Shown: positions 7,611 to 15,542 of the stretch, piece after piece | How the letters are laid out: the number at the start of each line of letters is the position of its first letter | Numbering within the stretch: the stretch's first letter is position 1 | Origin: UBA4661 sp002405405 | GTDB lineage: Bacteria > Bacteroidota > Ignavibacteria > Kapaibacteriales > UBA4661 | Direction of reading: 5' to 3' | Assembly (NCBI GenBank): GCA_036847245.1 | Contig: DAIUAL010000026.1 | Coordinates: 1-22,301 of the forward strand | Length of the DNA: 22,301 nucleotides | Position numbers and translations under genes: made by a program | Notes under the pieces: model-generated | Database searches by the model: none | The model's input: only the letters and a program-made list of their open reading frames with translations | Told to the model about the DNA's origin: nothing

Positions 7611-10600
7611 ATGCGTTCCTCTTGGTTAAAATCAATACTGAGTATTATCTGTGTCTACGGATTATATGCCATGACAGCGGATTCGGGTATGCATCTTCAT
7701 GCACAAACATCGCAATATGGTACGCGCTGGTTGAAGGTTGAAGTAACCGAGGAGGGATTTTATCAAATTACTCCCGCTATGCTCTCAGCGGCTTGCAGTA
7801 CCATTACCAATTCTGATTTTCCCACCATCAAACTCTTTGGCAATGGTGGAAATGAGTTACCGGAGAATGAATTTTTTGCACTTCAAAATGTTATGCAAGA
7901 ACAACCCTTAGTTGTCCGAACCAATACTGATGGCTCACTGGCAAGCATCATTTTTTACGGTGCGGCGGCAAATGGCTTCAACTATGACATTTTTACAAAC
8001 TCCATCCGCCATTACCTCAATACCTATGCAGAGCGTAACAGCTATATGCTCAATATTGGTGGAGCGGCTGGTAAGCGTGTAGAGTTTATTCAGCAACCAG
8101 CTACCGCAAGTCGTCAGCCCACATCGTATACCGCTTACTCATTCTATGAACGTGACTCTGCCAATATCTTCGCACTGACAGGTATTCCGGGCTCGGGTCG
8201 GCGTTGGGTTGGAAATTTGGGTATCTCCTTTGGTTTCACAACGCCAATGCCGAATCTTGTTGCTGACAGTTTGGTACGCTATCGCTTGTGCCTTGGTCAT
8301 AATGATAATGCCGATGGTGATTTTCTTGTAACAGAAGCAGGTAATCCTTTGATTATTGCTCCGATGCTTGGATTAATAAACAAAGCACAATCTTATACTG
8401 AAGCATATGCTGTGACTTTTGAGTCTGCTGTACCCGGCTCTGTTATTCGTAACAACCAAAGCACACTACAATTCACATATCGTAATTCGGCTGTTCTGAG
8501 CAAGGGTTTTATAGACTGGGTTGAATTATCCTATCGCCGTGGCTTTGTTGCCACGAACAATCAAATAGAATTTTTTACTGAGTGTGGACAAATCTCCACA
8601 GCACAGTATAATGTAACAGGATTCACCGGTGAAACATTTATTGCCGACGTTACGAATCGCGCCCAACCTTTGTTTTACCAAAATCAAGGTTCGGGTTCAA
8701 CTGTATCAATTCGAACACAAACAGATCAACGACCCAAACGTTTTTTTGTAAGTGGAACACTCCGTACACCAACGCTATCGCGTGCAGTCTTTTCAAACCT
8801 GCGAACAAATACTGCAGGAGCTGATATGATTGTCATTACGCATGAAGACCTCCGCACATCAGCAGAAGCATATAAAGCATATCGAGAACAACAAAGTGGC
8901 ATTAAGGTAGCAGTAGTATCCACAGACGAAATTTATAATGAGTTTAATGGCGGTGTGCTTGATATTACAGCTATTCGCGATTTTCTTGCTTTTGCCAAAG
9001 CGCGATGGATCCGCAAGCCCCAATATGTCATGATGTGGGGTAGCACACACTATAACTATCGTATGATCGGTTCCAGTTCTTTGCCTAAACTGTTAGTACC
9101 GACTTTTACCAACTATAATGGCGATGGCATCTTTTATCATACCCAAACTCTCTCGACCGAAGACTATACTGTCTGTGTCGAAGGGAATGATCTTCGCCCG
9201 GACTATGCCAGCGGTCGTATAACAGTTCGCACCAATGACGAGGGCATGGCAATCATTGAGAAAATCCGTCGCTATGAAAATTCTTCAAGCAATGATCTAT
9301 GGCGCACACGAGCAACCTTTGTTGCTGATGACAGCTGGACTTCGTATGGTGCCGATGGTTCGATTCATGTCGACCAATCAGAACAACTTGCCCGCTATCT
9401 GCCGAGCAATGTTCAAGTACGAAAAATTTATGAAGCAGACTATCCATATGGGGCAGGTTTAGGTCGTCTTAAACCCCGCGTCACACAAGATATTGTCAGT
9501 GCCGTCAATGCCGGTACACTTGTTCTGAATTGGATCGGACATGGCTCGCCCCAACTGTGGGCACATGAAAGTATTTTAGTTCAAGAAACAATTCAACTTT
9601 TCACCAATACCGATCGTCTGTTTTTCTTAACTGCGGCAACATGCGATTATCAACGCTTTGATGATATGGGCAAACGGTGTGGCGCAGAAGACATGCTCTT
9701 TAGCCAACGCGGCGGTTCGATTGGCAGTTTCGGAGCAACTCGTGTTGTATATTCTGATCAAAACGCAGCAATCGGGCGAGCGTTCTACTCACAACTCTTT
9801 CCATCCAATGGCATGGTTGCAGTACGTTTGGGTGATGCACTGCGCAATACTAAACAAAATTTCTTTTCTCTGAATGATCGTCAGTTTTTCCTGCTCGGCG
9901 ATCCCTACATGCAGTTACAACTTCCTCGAAAAGTTGCTCGTGCACTAACGATCAACAATGTTCGCCTCGATACAATTCGCAGTGTGGGCGGGATGCCTTT
10001 TCTTCAAGCTCTTTCGACTGCCAATATCACCGGCGGTATTTTTTTAGCAAGTGATACAACACGACTTGATTCAACATTTAATGGAACAATGACCATTAAT
10101 CTTCTCGACACGGACATTATTCGTTCCGTGTTTGAAAATGATGGTCCTGGCACGACGCATAATTTTACCATCAATGGTGGTATGCTCAATAGTGGCGTTA
10201 CCCGCGTTGTCAATGGTCGTTTTAGTTTCCGAACAGTCATTCCACGCACTACAAGTTTTTCTAACCTACAGGGTAGATGTTTCATGTATGCGGTTGATAC
10301 CACGTCATTAGCAGTCGGACAAATACGTCAATATGCGACGGGCGATACACGACTCTTCCGTGTGGGTGGTGTGAATGCTTCTGCACAAAATGATAATAAG
10401 GGACCTGTCATCAATGCCTTTTTAGATGGTCGTTTGTTCCGTAATGGCGATGCTGTCGGATCAACACCCCTGCTGATTGCTGATATTTCTGATGATACCG
10501 GCATTGATATTACCGGCGCGGGTATTGGGCAAAGTATCGCTCTCTGGATCGACAATAATCCTGTACCGATCATATTAAACAATGATTTTACCCCTTCAAC

Positions 10601-11042
10601 AGAAGATCCTCGTACCGGCACGGTACGACGCAAATTAGATCCTCTCACCCCGGGTATGCATAGTTTACGGATACGATGTTTCGATGTTTTTGGGAATACA
10701 GGTGAAGTAACATTGGCATTTCGAGTAACAGGTACCGGTGAAATTGCTGGCTATGATATGCGCGGTATACCTAACCCTTTTACTGATAATGGAACACGTA
10801 TTACTTTCCGTCATACAGCAATATTGCCTGCTCAAGCACAGATTACCATCGCAAATGCTTTGGGACAGATTGTTCGACGAATGGATGCAACTCTTGCTGA
10901 TCCTTCATCAGAAATATATTGGGATGGCAAAACTGATACAGGCTTTATCGTTGCACCCGGAGCATATTATGCTCGTGTAACGATACCATCAGCACAAGGT
11001 ACAGCCGGCTCGTTTGGCTGTATGGTTGTGCGCTTACGATAA
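7611..11042 (+). CDS. porU: PorU-like T9SS sortase (gingipain-type C25 cysteine protease)
   Basis: 1143 residues, close to PorU of Porphyromonas gingivalis. The ATG at 7611 gives a signal peptide (MRSSWLKSILSIICVYGLY... cut near HLHA/QT); an in-frame upstream extension to 7515 lacks signal character. The central C25 domain carries the dyad His644 in LNWIGHGSPQLW and Cys678 in LTAATCDYQRF, spaced as in gingipains. The C-terminus holds a beta-sandwich (about 1050-1143: GIPNPFTDNGTRITF ... IYWDGKTDTG ... PGAYYARV) like a FlgD-Ig/T9SS C-terminal domain, which PorU keeps. PorU works on the cell surface, cleaving cargo C-terminal signals and joining the new end to anionic LPS. It lies 115 bases after gldM. 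Confidence 0.88.
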   Translation: MRSSWLKSILSIICVYGLYAMTADSGMHLHAQTSQYGTRWLKVEVTEEGFYQITPAMLSAACSTITNSDFPTIKLFGNGGNELPENEFFALQNVMQEQPLVVRTNTDGSLASIIFYGAAANGFNYDIFTNSIRHYLNTYAERNSYMLNIGGAAGKRVEFIQQPATASRQPTSYTAYSFYERDSANIFALTGIPGSGRRWVGNLGISFGFTTPMPNLVADSLVRYRLCLGHNDNADGDFLVTEAGNPLIIAPMLGLINKAQSYTEAYAVTFESAVPGSVIRNNQSTLQFTYRNSAVLSKGFIDWVELSYRRGFVATNNQIEFFTECGQISTAQYNVTGFTGETFIADVTNRAQPLFYQNQGSGSTVSIRTQTDQRPKRFFVSGTLRTPTLSRAVFSNLRTNTAGADMIVITHEDLRTSAEAYKAYREQQSGIKVAVVSTDEIYNEFNGGVLDITAIRDFLAFAKARWIRKPQYVMMWGSTHYNYRMIGSSSLPKLLVPTFTNYNGDGIFYHTQTLSTEDYTVCVEGNDLRPDYASGRITVRTNDEGMAIIEKIRRYENSSSNDLWRTRATFVADDSWTSYGADGSIHVDQSEQLARYLPSNVQVRKIYEADYPYGAGLGRLKPRVTQDIVSAVNAGTLVLNWIGHGSPQLWAHESILVQETIQLFTNTDRLFFLTAATCDYQRFDDMGKRCGAEDMLFSQRGGSIGSFGATRVVYSDQNAAIGRAFYSQLFPSNGMVAVRLGDALRNTKQNFFSLNDRQFFLLGDPYMQLQLPRKVARALTINNVRLDTIRSVGGMPFLQALSTANITGGIFLASDTTRLDSTFNGTMTINLLDTDIIRSVFENDGPGTTHNFTINGGMLNSGVTRVVNGRFSFRTVIPRTTSFSNLQGRCFMYAVDTTSLAVGQIRQYATGDTRLFRVGGVNASAQNDNKGPVINAFLDGRLFRNGDAVGSTPLLIADISDDTGIDITGAGIGQSIALWIDNNPVPIILNNDFTPSTEDPRTGTVRRKLDPLTPGMHSLRIRCFDVFGNTGEVTLAFRVTGTGEIAGYDMRGIPNPFTDNGTRITFRHTAILPAQAQITIANALGQIVRRMDATLADPSSEIYWDGKTDTGFIVAPGAYYARVTIPSAQGTAGSFGCMVVRLR

Positions 11043-11123
11043 AAGTATTGATGAAAATTGTTAATCCGACCTATAAAAGAAAAACTTCGCCTTTACACGC
11101 GATTTTTCCCGTATTTTTCACTC

Positions 11124-11153
11124 TTTGCATGTGCACTTACTTCATAAGTTTTG
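11124..11153 (+). promoter_or_regulatory. Weak candidate promoter before porV
   Basis: TTTG at 11124-11127 and TTTG at 11150-11153 (in TAAGTTTTG) resemble -33 and -7 elements, but the -7 has one extra base and the spacing is about two bases short. It lies 60 bases before the porV ATG in the 171-base gap after porU. porV may equally be read from the upstream operon. Confidence 0.27.
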
Positions 11154-11213
11154 CATAGCAATCTCTTCGACAGTCCACAATTGCTTTCTTCTTTTTCATT
11201 TATTGCAGTCCGC

Positions 11214-12317
11214 ATGAAACGACATCTTGCAATCATCTTGGTTACGGTGCTGTGCGCCTCGTCTTCTCTGTTTGCTCAAGGCGGTGGTGCCGCAGTGCCT
11301 TTCTTGCTTATTTCACCCGATTCCCGCGCTAATGGCATGGGCGATGTAGGAACAGGTATTGCGGATAATATCCATGCTATGTATTGGAATCCGGGTGGCT
11401 TGGCATATCAATTTGACCGTCAAGCAACACTTTCTTACTCTAAATGGTTGCCACAATTCAACGCCGATCTTTTTTACAGCTATGCAGCATACTCACAGTA
11501 TGTCGAGGCACTACAAGGCACCGTTGGTGCGTCGTTCACTTTCATGAATCTTGGTGAATTTACTCGCACCAACATTAATGGGGAAGCACAAGGCGTATTC
11601 CGCTCGAATGAGTTTGCACTCAGTCTCACATATGCAACGCAGCTTTCCGAGGATTTCGGTGCCGGTGTTAATCTCAAGTACATTCAATCTAACCTTGCAC
11701 AAGGCGCAACCACTGCCGGCGAACAAGGTGGCACGGGAAGCAGTGCGGCGGTTGATCTTGGTATTTTGTGGAAACCCTCAAAACTTACGATTGGTGGACT
11801 TGACTTGAGCGATCGCCTTAATGTCGGTTTGAATATCCAAAATATCGGCTCTGCTGTTACCTACATTGCTTTTTCCGATCCACTTCCAACGAGTTTTCGT
11901 TTGGGTCTCTCCGGTAAACTTCTCGATGGAAGCGATGGTTTTAATGAATTAACTCTTGCCGCCGATGTTTCTAAATTGTTAGTTAAACGTGATACTGCCG
12001 GTGGTTTTGACCGCTTGCCACTATCGATGGTAACAGCATGGAGTAATCCGGGACTTGAGACAGCAATTGGCATGGAGTATGTCTATGCAAAACTCATTTC
12101 GTTACGCGCAGGTTACTTTACCGAGCCCTCGCGCTTGGGCAATCGTACATTCTTGACCTTTGGTGCGGGTGTTCGTTATGATATTTTCAGTTTTGATTTC
12201 TCATTCATCAATCCTACTGAGCAGAATCACCCACTTGCGAATACACTTCGTTTTACCTTGCTTGTGAATTGGCAGAATATCTCCGGCAAGCAAGCTCCCT
12301 TGACAGCAATGCGATAA
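11214..12317 (+). CDS. porV: PorV-like T9SS outer-membrane protein
   Basis: 367 residues. The signal peptide MKRHLAIILVTVLCASSSLFAQ justifies the ATG at 11214; the frame's earlier extension begins with TTG and has no signal character. The mature N-terminus carries the PorV/PorQ signature FLLISPDSRANGMGDVG followed by YWNPGGLA, then alternating beta-strand sequence expected of a FadL-like 14-strand barrel. PorV binds the conserved C-terminal domain of cargo as it leaves the SprA translocon and carries it to PorU. The FLLISPDSRA form fits PorV rather than PorQ. The location directly after porU supports it. A strong terminator follows at 12372. Confidence 0.87.
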   Translation: MKRHLAIILVTVLCASSSLFAQGGGAAVPFLLISPDSRANGMGDVGTGIADNIHAMYWNPGGLAYQFDRQATLSYSKWLPQFNADLFYSYAAYSQYVEALQGTVGASFTFMNLGEFTRTNINGEAQGVFRSNEFALSLTYATQLSEDFGAGVNLKYIQSNLAQGATTAGEQGGTGSSAAVDLGILWKPSKLTIGGLDLSDRLNVGLNIQNIGSAVTYIAFSDPLPTSFRLGLSGKLLDGSDGFNELTLAADVSKLLVKRDTAGGFDRLPLSMVTAWSNPGLETAIGMEYVYAKLISLRAGYFTEPSRLGNRTFLTFGAGVRYDIFSFDFSFINPTEQNHPLANTLRFTLLVNWQNISGKQAPLTAMR

Positions 12318-12371
12318 ACAAATCATAGTTCGGTGCTCAAAATTTAAGCATCTTCTTCTTGCGTACGATGT

Positions 12372-12428
12372 GCGGTGAATGTAGTTTGACGAATGTCTTT
12401 CGTCTTGTCTTCATTCACCGCTTTTTTT
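12372..12428 (+). terminator. Rho-independent terminator after porV, abutting the next start codon
   Basis: GCGGTGAATG (12372-12381) pairs perfectly with CATTCACCGC (12412-12421). An inner stem GACGAA/TTCGTC adds six pairs, and seven T residues follow (12422-12428). It would end the porV transcript. The last T is immediately followed by the ATG of the peptidase gene. Confidence 0.82.
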
Positions 12429-13841
12429 ATGTCTATGTTTTACGACTCGCTCTTTCGCTCACACCGTTCCTCGTACAATTTATTAGCACTCCTTGCCATA
12501 CTTGTGTGCTTTCACTCTACACCCACTTCAGCGCAGCGCTATCCAACGATTTTACCATTACGTGATCAAGCGGGAGTCATGGATGGATGGCTTCTGAACC
12601 GTATGAAGACACTTGTTCCAACTCTCATGCGTGAAGAAGGAATTGACATGTGGGTAATTATCGGACGAGAATACAATGAAGATCCCGTTCTTAAAACCAT
12701 GCTGCCCGCCACATGGCTTTCAGCACGGCGGCGCACGATTCTTATGCTCACCGATAGTCGAGAAGTGAAATCAGTACAAGCAGTAGCGGATGACCCCATA
12801 GAACGTCTTGCTATTGCACGGTATGATGTTGGTCGCTCGTTTAAATCGGCATGGAATCCGACTAAACAACCTGATCAATGGAAACGGCTTGCCGAACTGA
12901 TTGTCGAGCGCAACCCTAAGCGCATCGCTGTTAATCGGTCGACAACTTTTGCTCATGCCGATGGATTATCTGCTACAGAATATGAACAATTCATACAGGC
13001 ATTACCTCCTGCATTGCGCTCGCGAGTTGTTCATGCGGAACAAATATCTGTGCGTTGGCTCGAAACACGCACTTCCGAAGAAATGCTTGTATATCCGATG
13101 ATTTGTAAAATCTCACATGCGATTATTGAGGAAGGATTGTCAGAGGCAGTAATTCAACCCGGCATTACGACAAGTGGCGATGTTGAATGGTGGCTCCGTG
13201 AAAAAATTCGTTCGCTCGGATTAGATACATGGTTTCATCCGAGTTGCAGTATTCAGCGACCCGATCCTGACCGTGCAGAACAAACCCCTAACTTTTCATT
13301 GCGTCCACTGAATGAAACAATTCTCCCCGGCGATCTGATTCATGTGGATTTTGGTATTACGTATTTGGGGTTGAATACGGATCAACAACAACATGCCTAT
13401 ATCTTAAAACCCGGCGAAACAGAAGCACCCGAAGGATTGCGCAAAGCACTGCAAGCAGGGAATCGCTTACAAGACATTCTGATGAAAAATTTTGCCGTAG
13501 GGCGCACAGGCAATGAGATACTTTTACAATCTCTCGCACAAGCTAAAGCAGAAGGCATCAGCCCTATGATTTACACACACCCGATTGGTTTGCATGGTCA
13601 TGCAGCCGGTCCTGCTATTGGCATGTGGGATTCTCAAGGCGGCATTGCGGGCACAGGTGATGCAACGATGCACGCCAACACAGCATATTCGATTGAGTTA
13701 AATGCTGAATCACCTGTAGCAGAATGGGGAGGGAAAAAAGTACGTATTATGCTGGAGGAAGATGCTTTCTTTGACGGGAAATCAACAATGTTTATTGATG
13801 GACGACAAACAGCACTGTGGCTTATTCCGAGACGGCGATGA
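12429..13841 (+). CDS. Secreted M24-family metallopeptidase (Xaa-Pro aminopeptidase-like)
   Basis: 470 residues. A signal peptide (h-region LLALLAILVC, cut near PTSA/Q) predicts export to the periplasm or beyond. The pita-bread fold domain holds the expected dinuclear metal ligands: Asp307 (HVDFG), Asp318 (NTDQQQH), His384 (THPIGLHGH), Glu423 (SIELNAE) and Glu443/444 (LEEDAF). The N-terminal half is the creatinase-like domain. The family removes N-terminal residues before proline or splits Xaa-Pro dipeptides. The ATG at 12429 (or 12435) is preferred because the earlier frame start at 12393 lies inside the terminator hairpin. No obvious ribosome binding site is present. Not a lipoprotein: the residue before Cys is Val. 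The link to the T9SS genes upstream is positional only. Confidence 0.85.
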   Translation: MSMFYDSLFRSHRSSYNLLALLAILVCFHSTPTSAQRYPTILPLRDQAGVMDGWLLNRMKTLVPTLMREEGIDMWVIIGREYNEDPVLKTMLPATWLSARRRTILMLTDSREVKSVQAVADDPIERLAIARYDVGRSFKSAWNPTKQPDQWKRLAELIVERNPKRIAVNRSTTFAHADGLSATEYEQFIQALPPALRSRVVHAEQISVRWLETRTSEEMLVYPMICKISHAIIEEGLSEAVIQPGITTSGDVEWWLREKIRSLGLDTWFHPSCSIQRPDPDRAEQTPNFSLRPLNETILPGDLIHVDFGITYLGLNTDQQQHAYILKPGETEAPEGLRKALQAGNRLQDILMKNFAVGRTGNEILLQSLAQAKAEGISPMIYTHPIGLHGHAAGPAIGMWDSQGGIAGTGDATMHANTAYSIELNAESPVAEWGGKKVRIMLEEDAFFDGKSTMFIDGRQTALWLIPRRR

Positions 13842-13887
13842 GAACTGTCTTACCACTTTTCACGCCATATAGGCATTGCACAAACAA

Positions 13888-13913
13888 AAAGCCATTTCTC
13901 GCGAAATGGCTTT
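13888..13913. terminator. Bidirectional rho-independent terminator between the M24 peptidase and tRNA-Glu
   Basis: AAAGCCATTTC (13888-13898) and GAAATGGCTTT (13903-13913) form an 11-bp perfect stem with a TCGC loop. The plus strand continues TTTATT, and the minus strand continues with T residues (TTTTTGTTTG), so it can stop both the peptidase transcript and the leftward tRNA transcript. Confidence 0.85.
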
Positions 13914-13919
13914 ATTCAG

Positions 13920-13991
13920 TGACCCCTACGGGATTCGAACCCGTACAGCAACCTTGAAAGGGTTGTGACCTAACCGTTAGTCGAAGGGGCC
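13920..13991 (-). tRNA. tRNA-Glu, anticodon UUC
   Basis: The minus strand folds as a full cloverleaf: acceptor GGCCCCT with AGGGGTC (one G-U), D-stem GAC/GTC, anticodon stem CAACC/GGTTG with loop CTTTCAA, a four-base variable loop, and T-stem ACGGG/CCCGT with loop TTCGAAT. The anticodon UUC (complement of 13956-13958) reads GAA/GAG. The discriminator base is A, and CCA is not encoded, so it must be added by the nucleotidyltransferase. A promoter lies 40 bases upstream and a terminator 7 bases downstream, so it is a single-gene transcript. Confidence 0.96.
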
Positions 13992-14030
13992 TATTTTCGT
14001 AGATTTTGTTGCTTCTCCGAAAAGAGAACG

Positions 14031-14062
14031 CAAAGATAGGACTTTTTTCAGGAATCACCAAA
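14031..14062 (-). promoter_or_regulatory. Bacteroidota-type promoter of tRNA-Glu (TTTG-N20-TATCTTTG)
   Basis: On the minus strand, TTTG (14059-14062) is followed after exactly 20 bases by TATCTTTG (14031-14038). This is a full match to the -33/-7 promoter of Bacteroidota primary sigma factors, 40 bases before the mature tRNA end. It is the clearest promoter in the window. Confidence 0.82.
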
Positions 14063-14096
14063 CTTTTCTTCTCGTGTATCTCTGCTTTTCGCTTCG

Positions 14097-14104
14097 TAAC
14101 TTTG
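14097..14104 (+). promoter_or_regulatory. Putative -7 element for the aminotransferase gene
   Basis: TAACTTTGCT matches TAnnTTTG, 88 bases before the ATG at 14193. It points away from the tRNA promoter, giving a divergent pair about 35 bases apart. The -33 position is poor. Confidence 0.45.
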
Positions 14105-14192
14105 CTATGTTTATCAGTAGATTTAGTCTTCTTACATACCTCATCAACATTATGTTGTCTATCCGTTTTCTCCACATTATTCTATTGCGTTT

Positions 14193-15371
14193 ATGACTCT
14201 TTCTCAGCGTGTGCTTTCTGCAGTCGAATCTCAAACACTTGCCATTACAGCCAAAGCTAAAGCCATGAAAGCACAAGGCATTGATGTGATTTCACTTTCG
14301 GCGGGCGAGCCGGATTTTCCGCCTCCTCAATGTGCCAAAGATGCCGTTATTGAAGCTGTGCAAAAAAACTATGCACAATACACCGAAGCTCATGGCATTC
14401 CGGAATTACGCAAAGCAGTTGCTGAAAAATTTCAGCGTGAAAATGGCATTGCGACAGCAACTCCCGATAATGTGTTAATCTCCTGCGGTGGTAAACATTC
14501 CATTTTTAATGTTCTTTTGGCAATGTGTAATGATGGCGACGAAGTTATTCTTCCCGCACCGTATTGGGTCAGTTATCCTGCTATGATTACAATGGCAGGC
14601 GCTATCCCTGTGGTTATTGCAACGACATTGGACAACCGCTACAAAATGACTCCTGATGCTTTACGCTCCGCACTGACTGCCAAAACAAAATGTGTGATTT
14701 TAAACTCCCCTTCTAACCCAACGGGAAGCATGTATTCTCGTGAAGAACTTACTGACCTTGCTGAGGTGTTGAAAGATCATGACTGTTTTATCATCAGCGA
14801 TGAACTCTATGAAAAAATTACCTTTGGTGCAGTACAACATTTCAGTATCGGTTCTCTCAACGAGATTGCTCATCGGGTGATTACAGTCAATGGTGTTTCG
14901 AAAGCATACGCTATGACCGGCTGGCGCATTGGGTATATGAAAGGACCACAACATCATATTAAAGAGGCGACTAAAGTGCAGTGGCAGTCAACCTCAAACC
15001 CCAACTCATTAGCCCAACGTGCTGCTCTTGCTGCATTGCTTCATGCCGACGATGATGTGCGCATGATGTGTACAAAATTTGCCGAGCGCAAAGAAAAAGC
15101 CATCGCCCTCGCAACAGCCTTACCGAATGTTTCTCATCTTAATCCTGACGGTGCATTCTACCTCTTTCTTGACATCAGCAAAGCACTAACCGAACGATGC
15201 CCAACGTCTGTGCGCTTTTGTGAAATTGCCCTTGATCAATTTTATGTCGCAGGTGTACCCGGTGAGGCATTTGGTGCACCGGGTTGTGTACGTTTGTCCT
15301 TTGCAACTTCAGAGGATATCTTCCGCGCAGGAATGCAACGATTAGAAGCGGCATTGCAGTCGATTGCATAA
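14193..15371 (+). CDS. PLP-dependent class I aminotransferase (aspartate aminotransferase type)
   Basis: 392 residues, usual for subgroup I-gamma aspartate aminotransferases, which interconvert aspartate/2-oxoglutarate and oxaloacetate/glutamate in the cytoplasm. Visible motifs: ISLSAGEPDFPPP at the N-terminus, the phosphate-side loop SCGGKHSIFN, the NSPSNPTG motif, and SDELYEKITF. The Schiff-base Lys237 lies in VSKAYAMTGWRIGYMKG, and a C-terminal GCVRLSFATS holds the substrate-carboxylate Arg. The substrate preference (aspartate, or also prephenate, aromatic or alanine) cannot be settled by sequence alone, so no symbol is given. A -7 element lies 88 bases upstream; sucD follows after 171 bases with its own candidate promoter. 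Confidence 0.92.
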   Translation: MTLSQRVLSAVESQTLAITAKAKAMKAQGIDVISLSAGEPDFPPPQCAKDAVIEAVQKNYAQYTEAHGIPELRKAVAEKFQRENGIATATPDNVLISCGGKHSIFNVLLAMCNDGDEVILPAPYWVSYPAMITMAGAIPVVIATTLDNRYKMTPDALRSALTAKTKCVILNSPSNPTGSMYSREELTDLAEVLKDHDCFIISDELYEKITFGAVQHFSIGSLNEIAHRVITVNGVSKAYAMTGWRIGYMKGPQHHIKEATKVQWQSTSNPNSLAQRAALAALLHADDDVRMMCTKFAERKEKAIALATALPNVSHLNPDGAFYLFLDISKALTERCPTSVRFCEIALDQFYVAGVPGEAFGAPGCVRLSFATSEDIFRAGMQRLEAALQSIA

Positions 15372-15454
15372 CAGCCTTTGTAGGATTTGTAACAATTTCT
15401 CATCATCATCAACGAAGATGTAATCGCATATTCTGCTACCTCATGGTTTTTTCG

Positions 15455-15462
15455 TAGGTTTG
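15455..15462 (+). promoter_or_regulatory. Putative -7 element for sucD
   Basis: TAGGTTTG fits TAnnTTTG, with a TCTG 19 bases upstream as a partial -33 match. It lies 80 bases before the sucD ATG in the 171-base gap after the aminotransferase gene. Confidence 0.42.
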
Positions 15463-15542
15463 TAAGTCTTTGTACGTTTTATACCATAAAAGCTACACGC
15501 AGAATAATTCGTATCATTTTCTCTTCATTTTTTTTCTTCGCT

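Noticed and set aside
10126..10630. Short palindromes in porU (around CACGGA/TCCGTG and CGTACC/GGTACG)
   Set aside because: Six-base arms in a 3.4-kb gene are expected by chance.
12393..12428. Earlier start of the M24 peptidase at 12393
   Set aside because: It lies within the porV terminator hairpin and adds nothing the signal peptide needs.
12429..12540. M24 peptidase as a lipoprotein
   Set aside because: The Cys in the hydrophobic stretch is preceded by Val and does not fit a lipobox; cleavage after PTSA is more likely.
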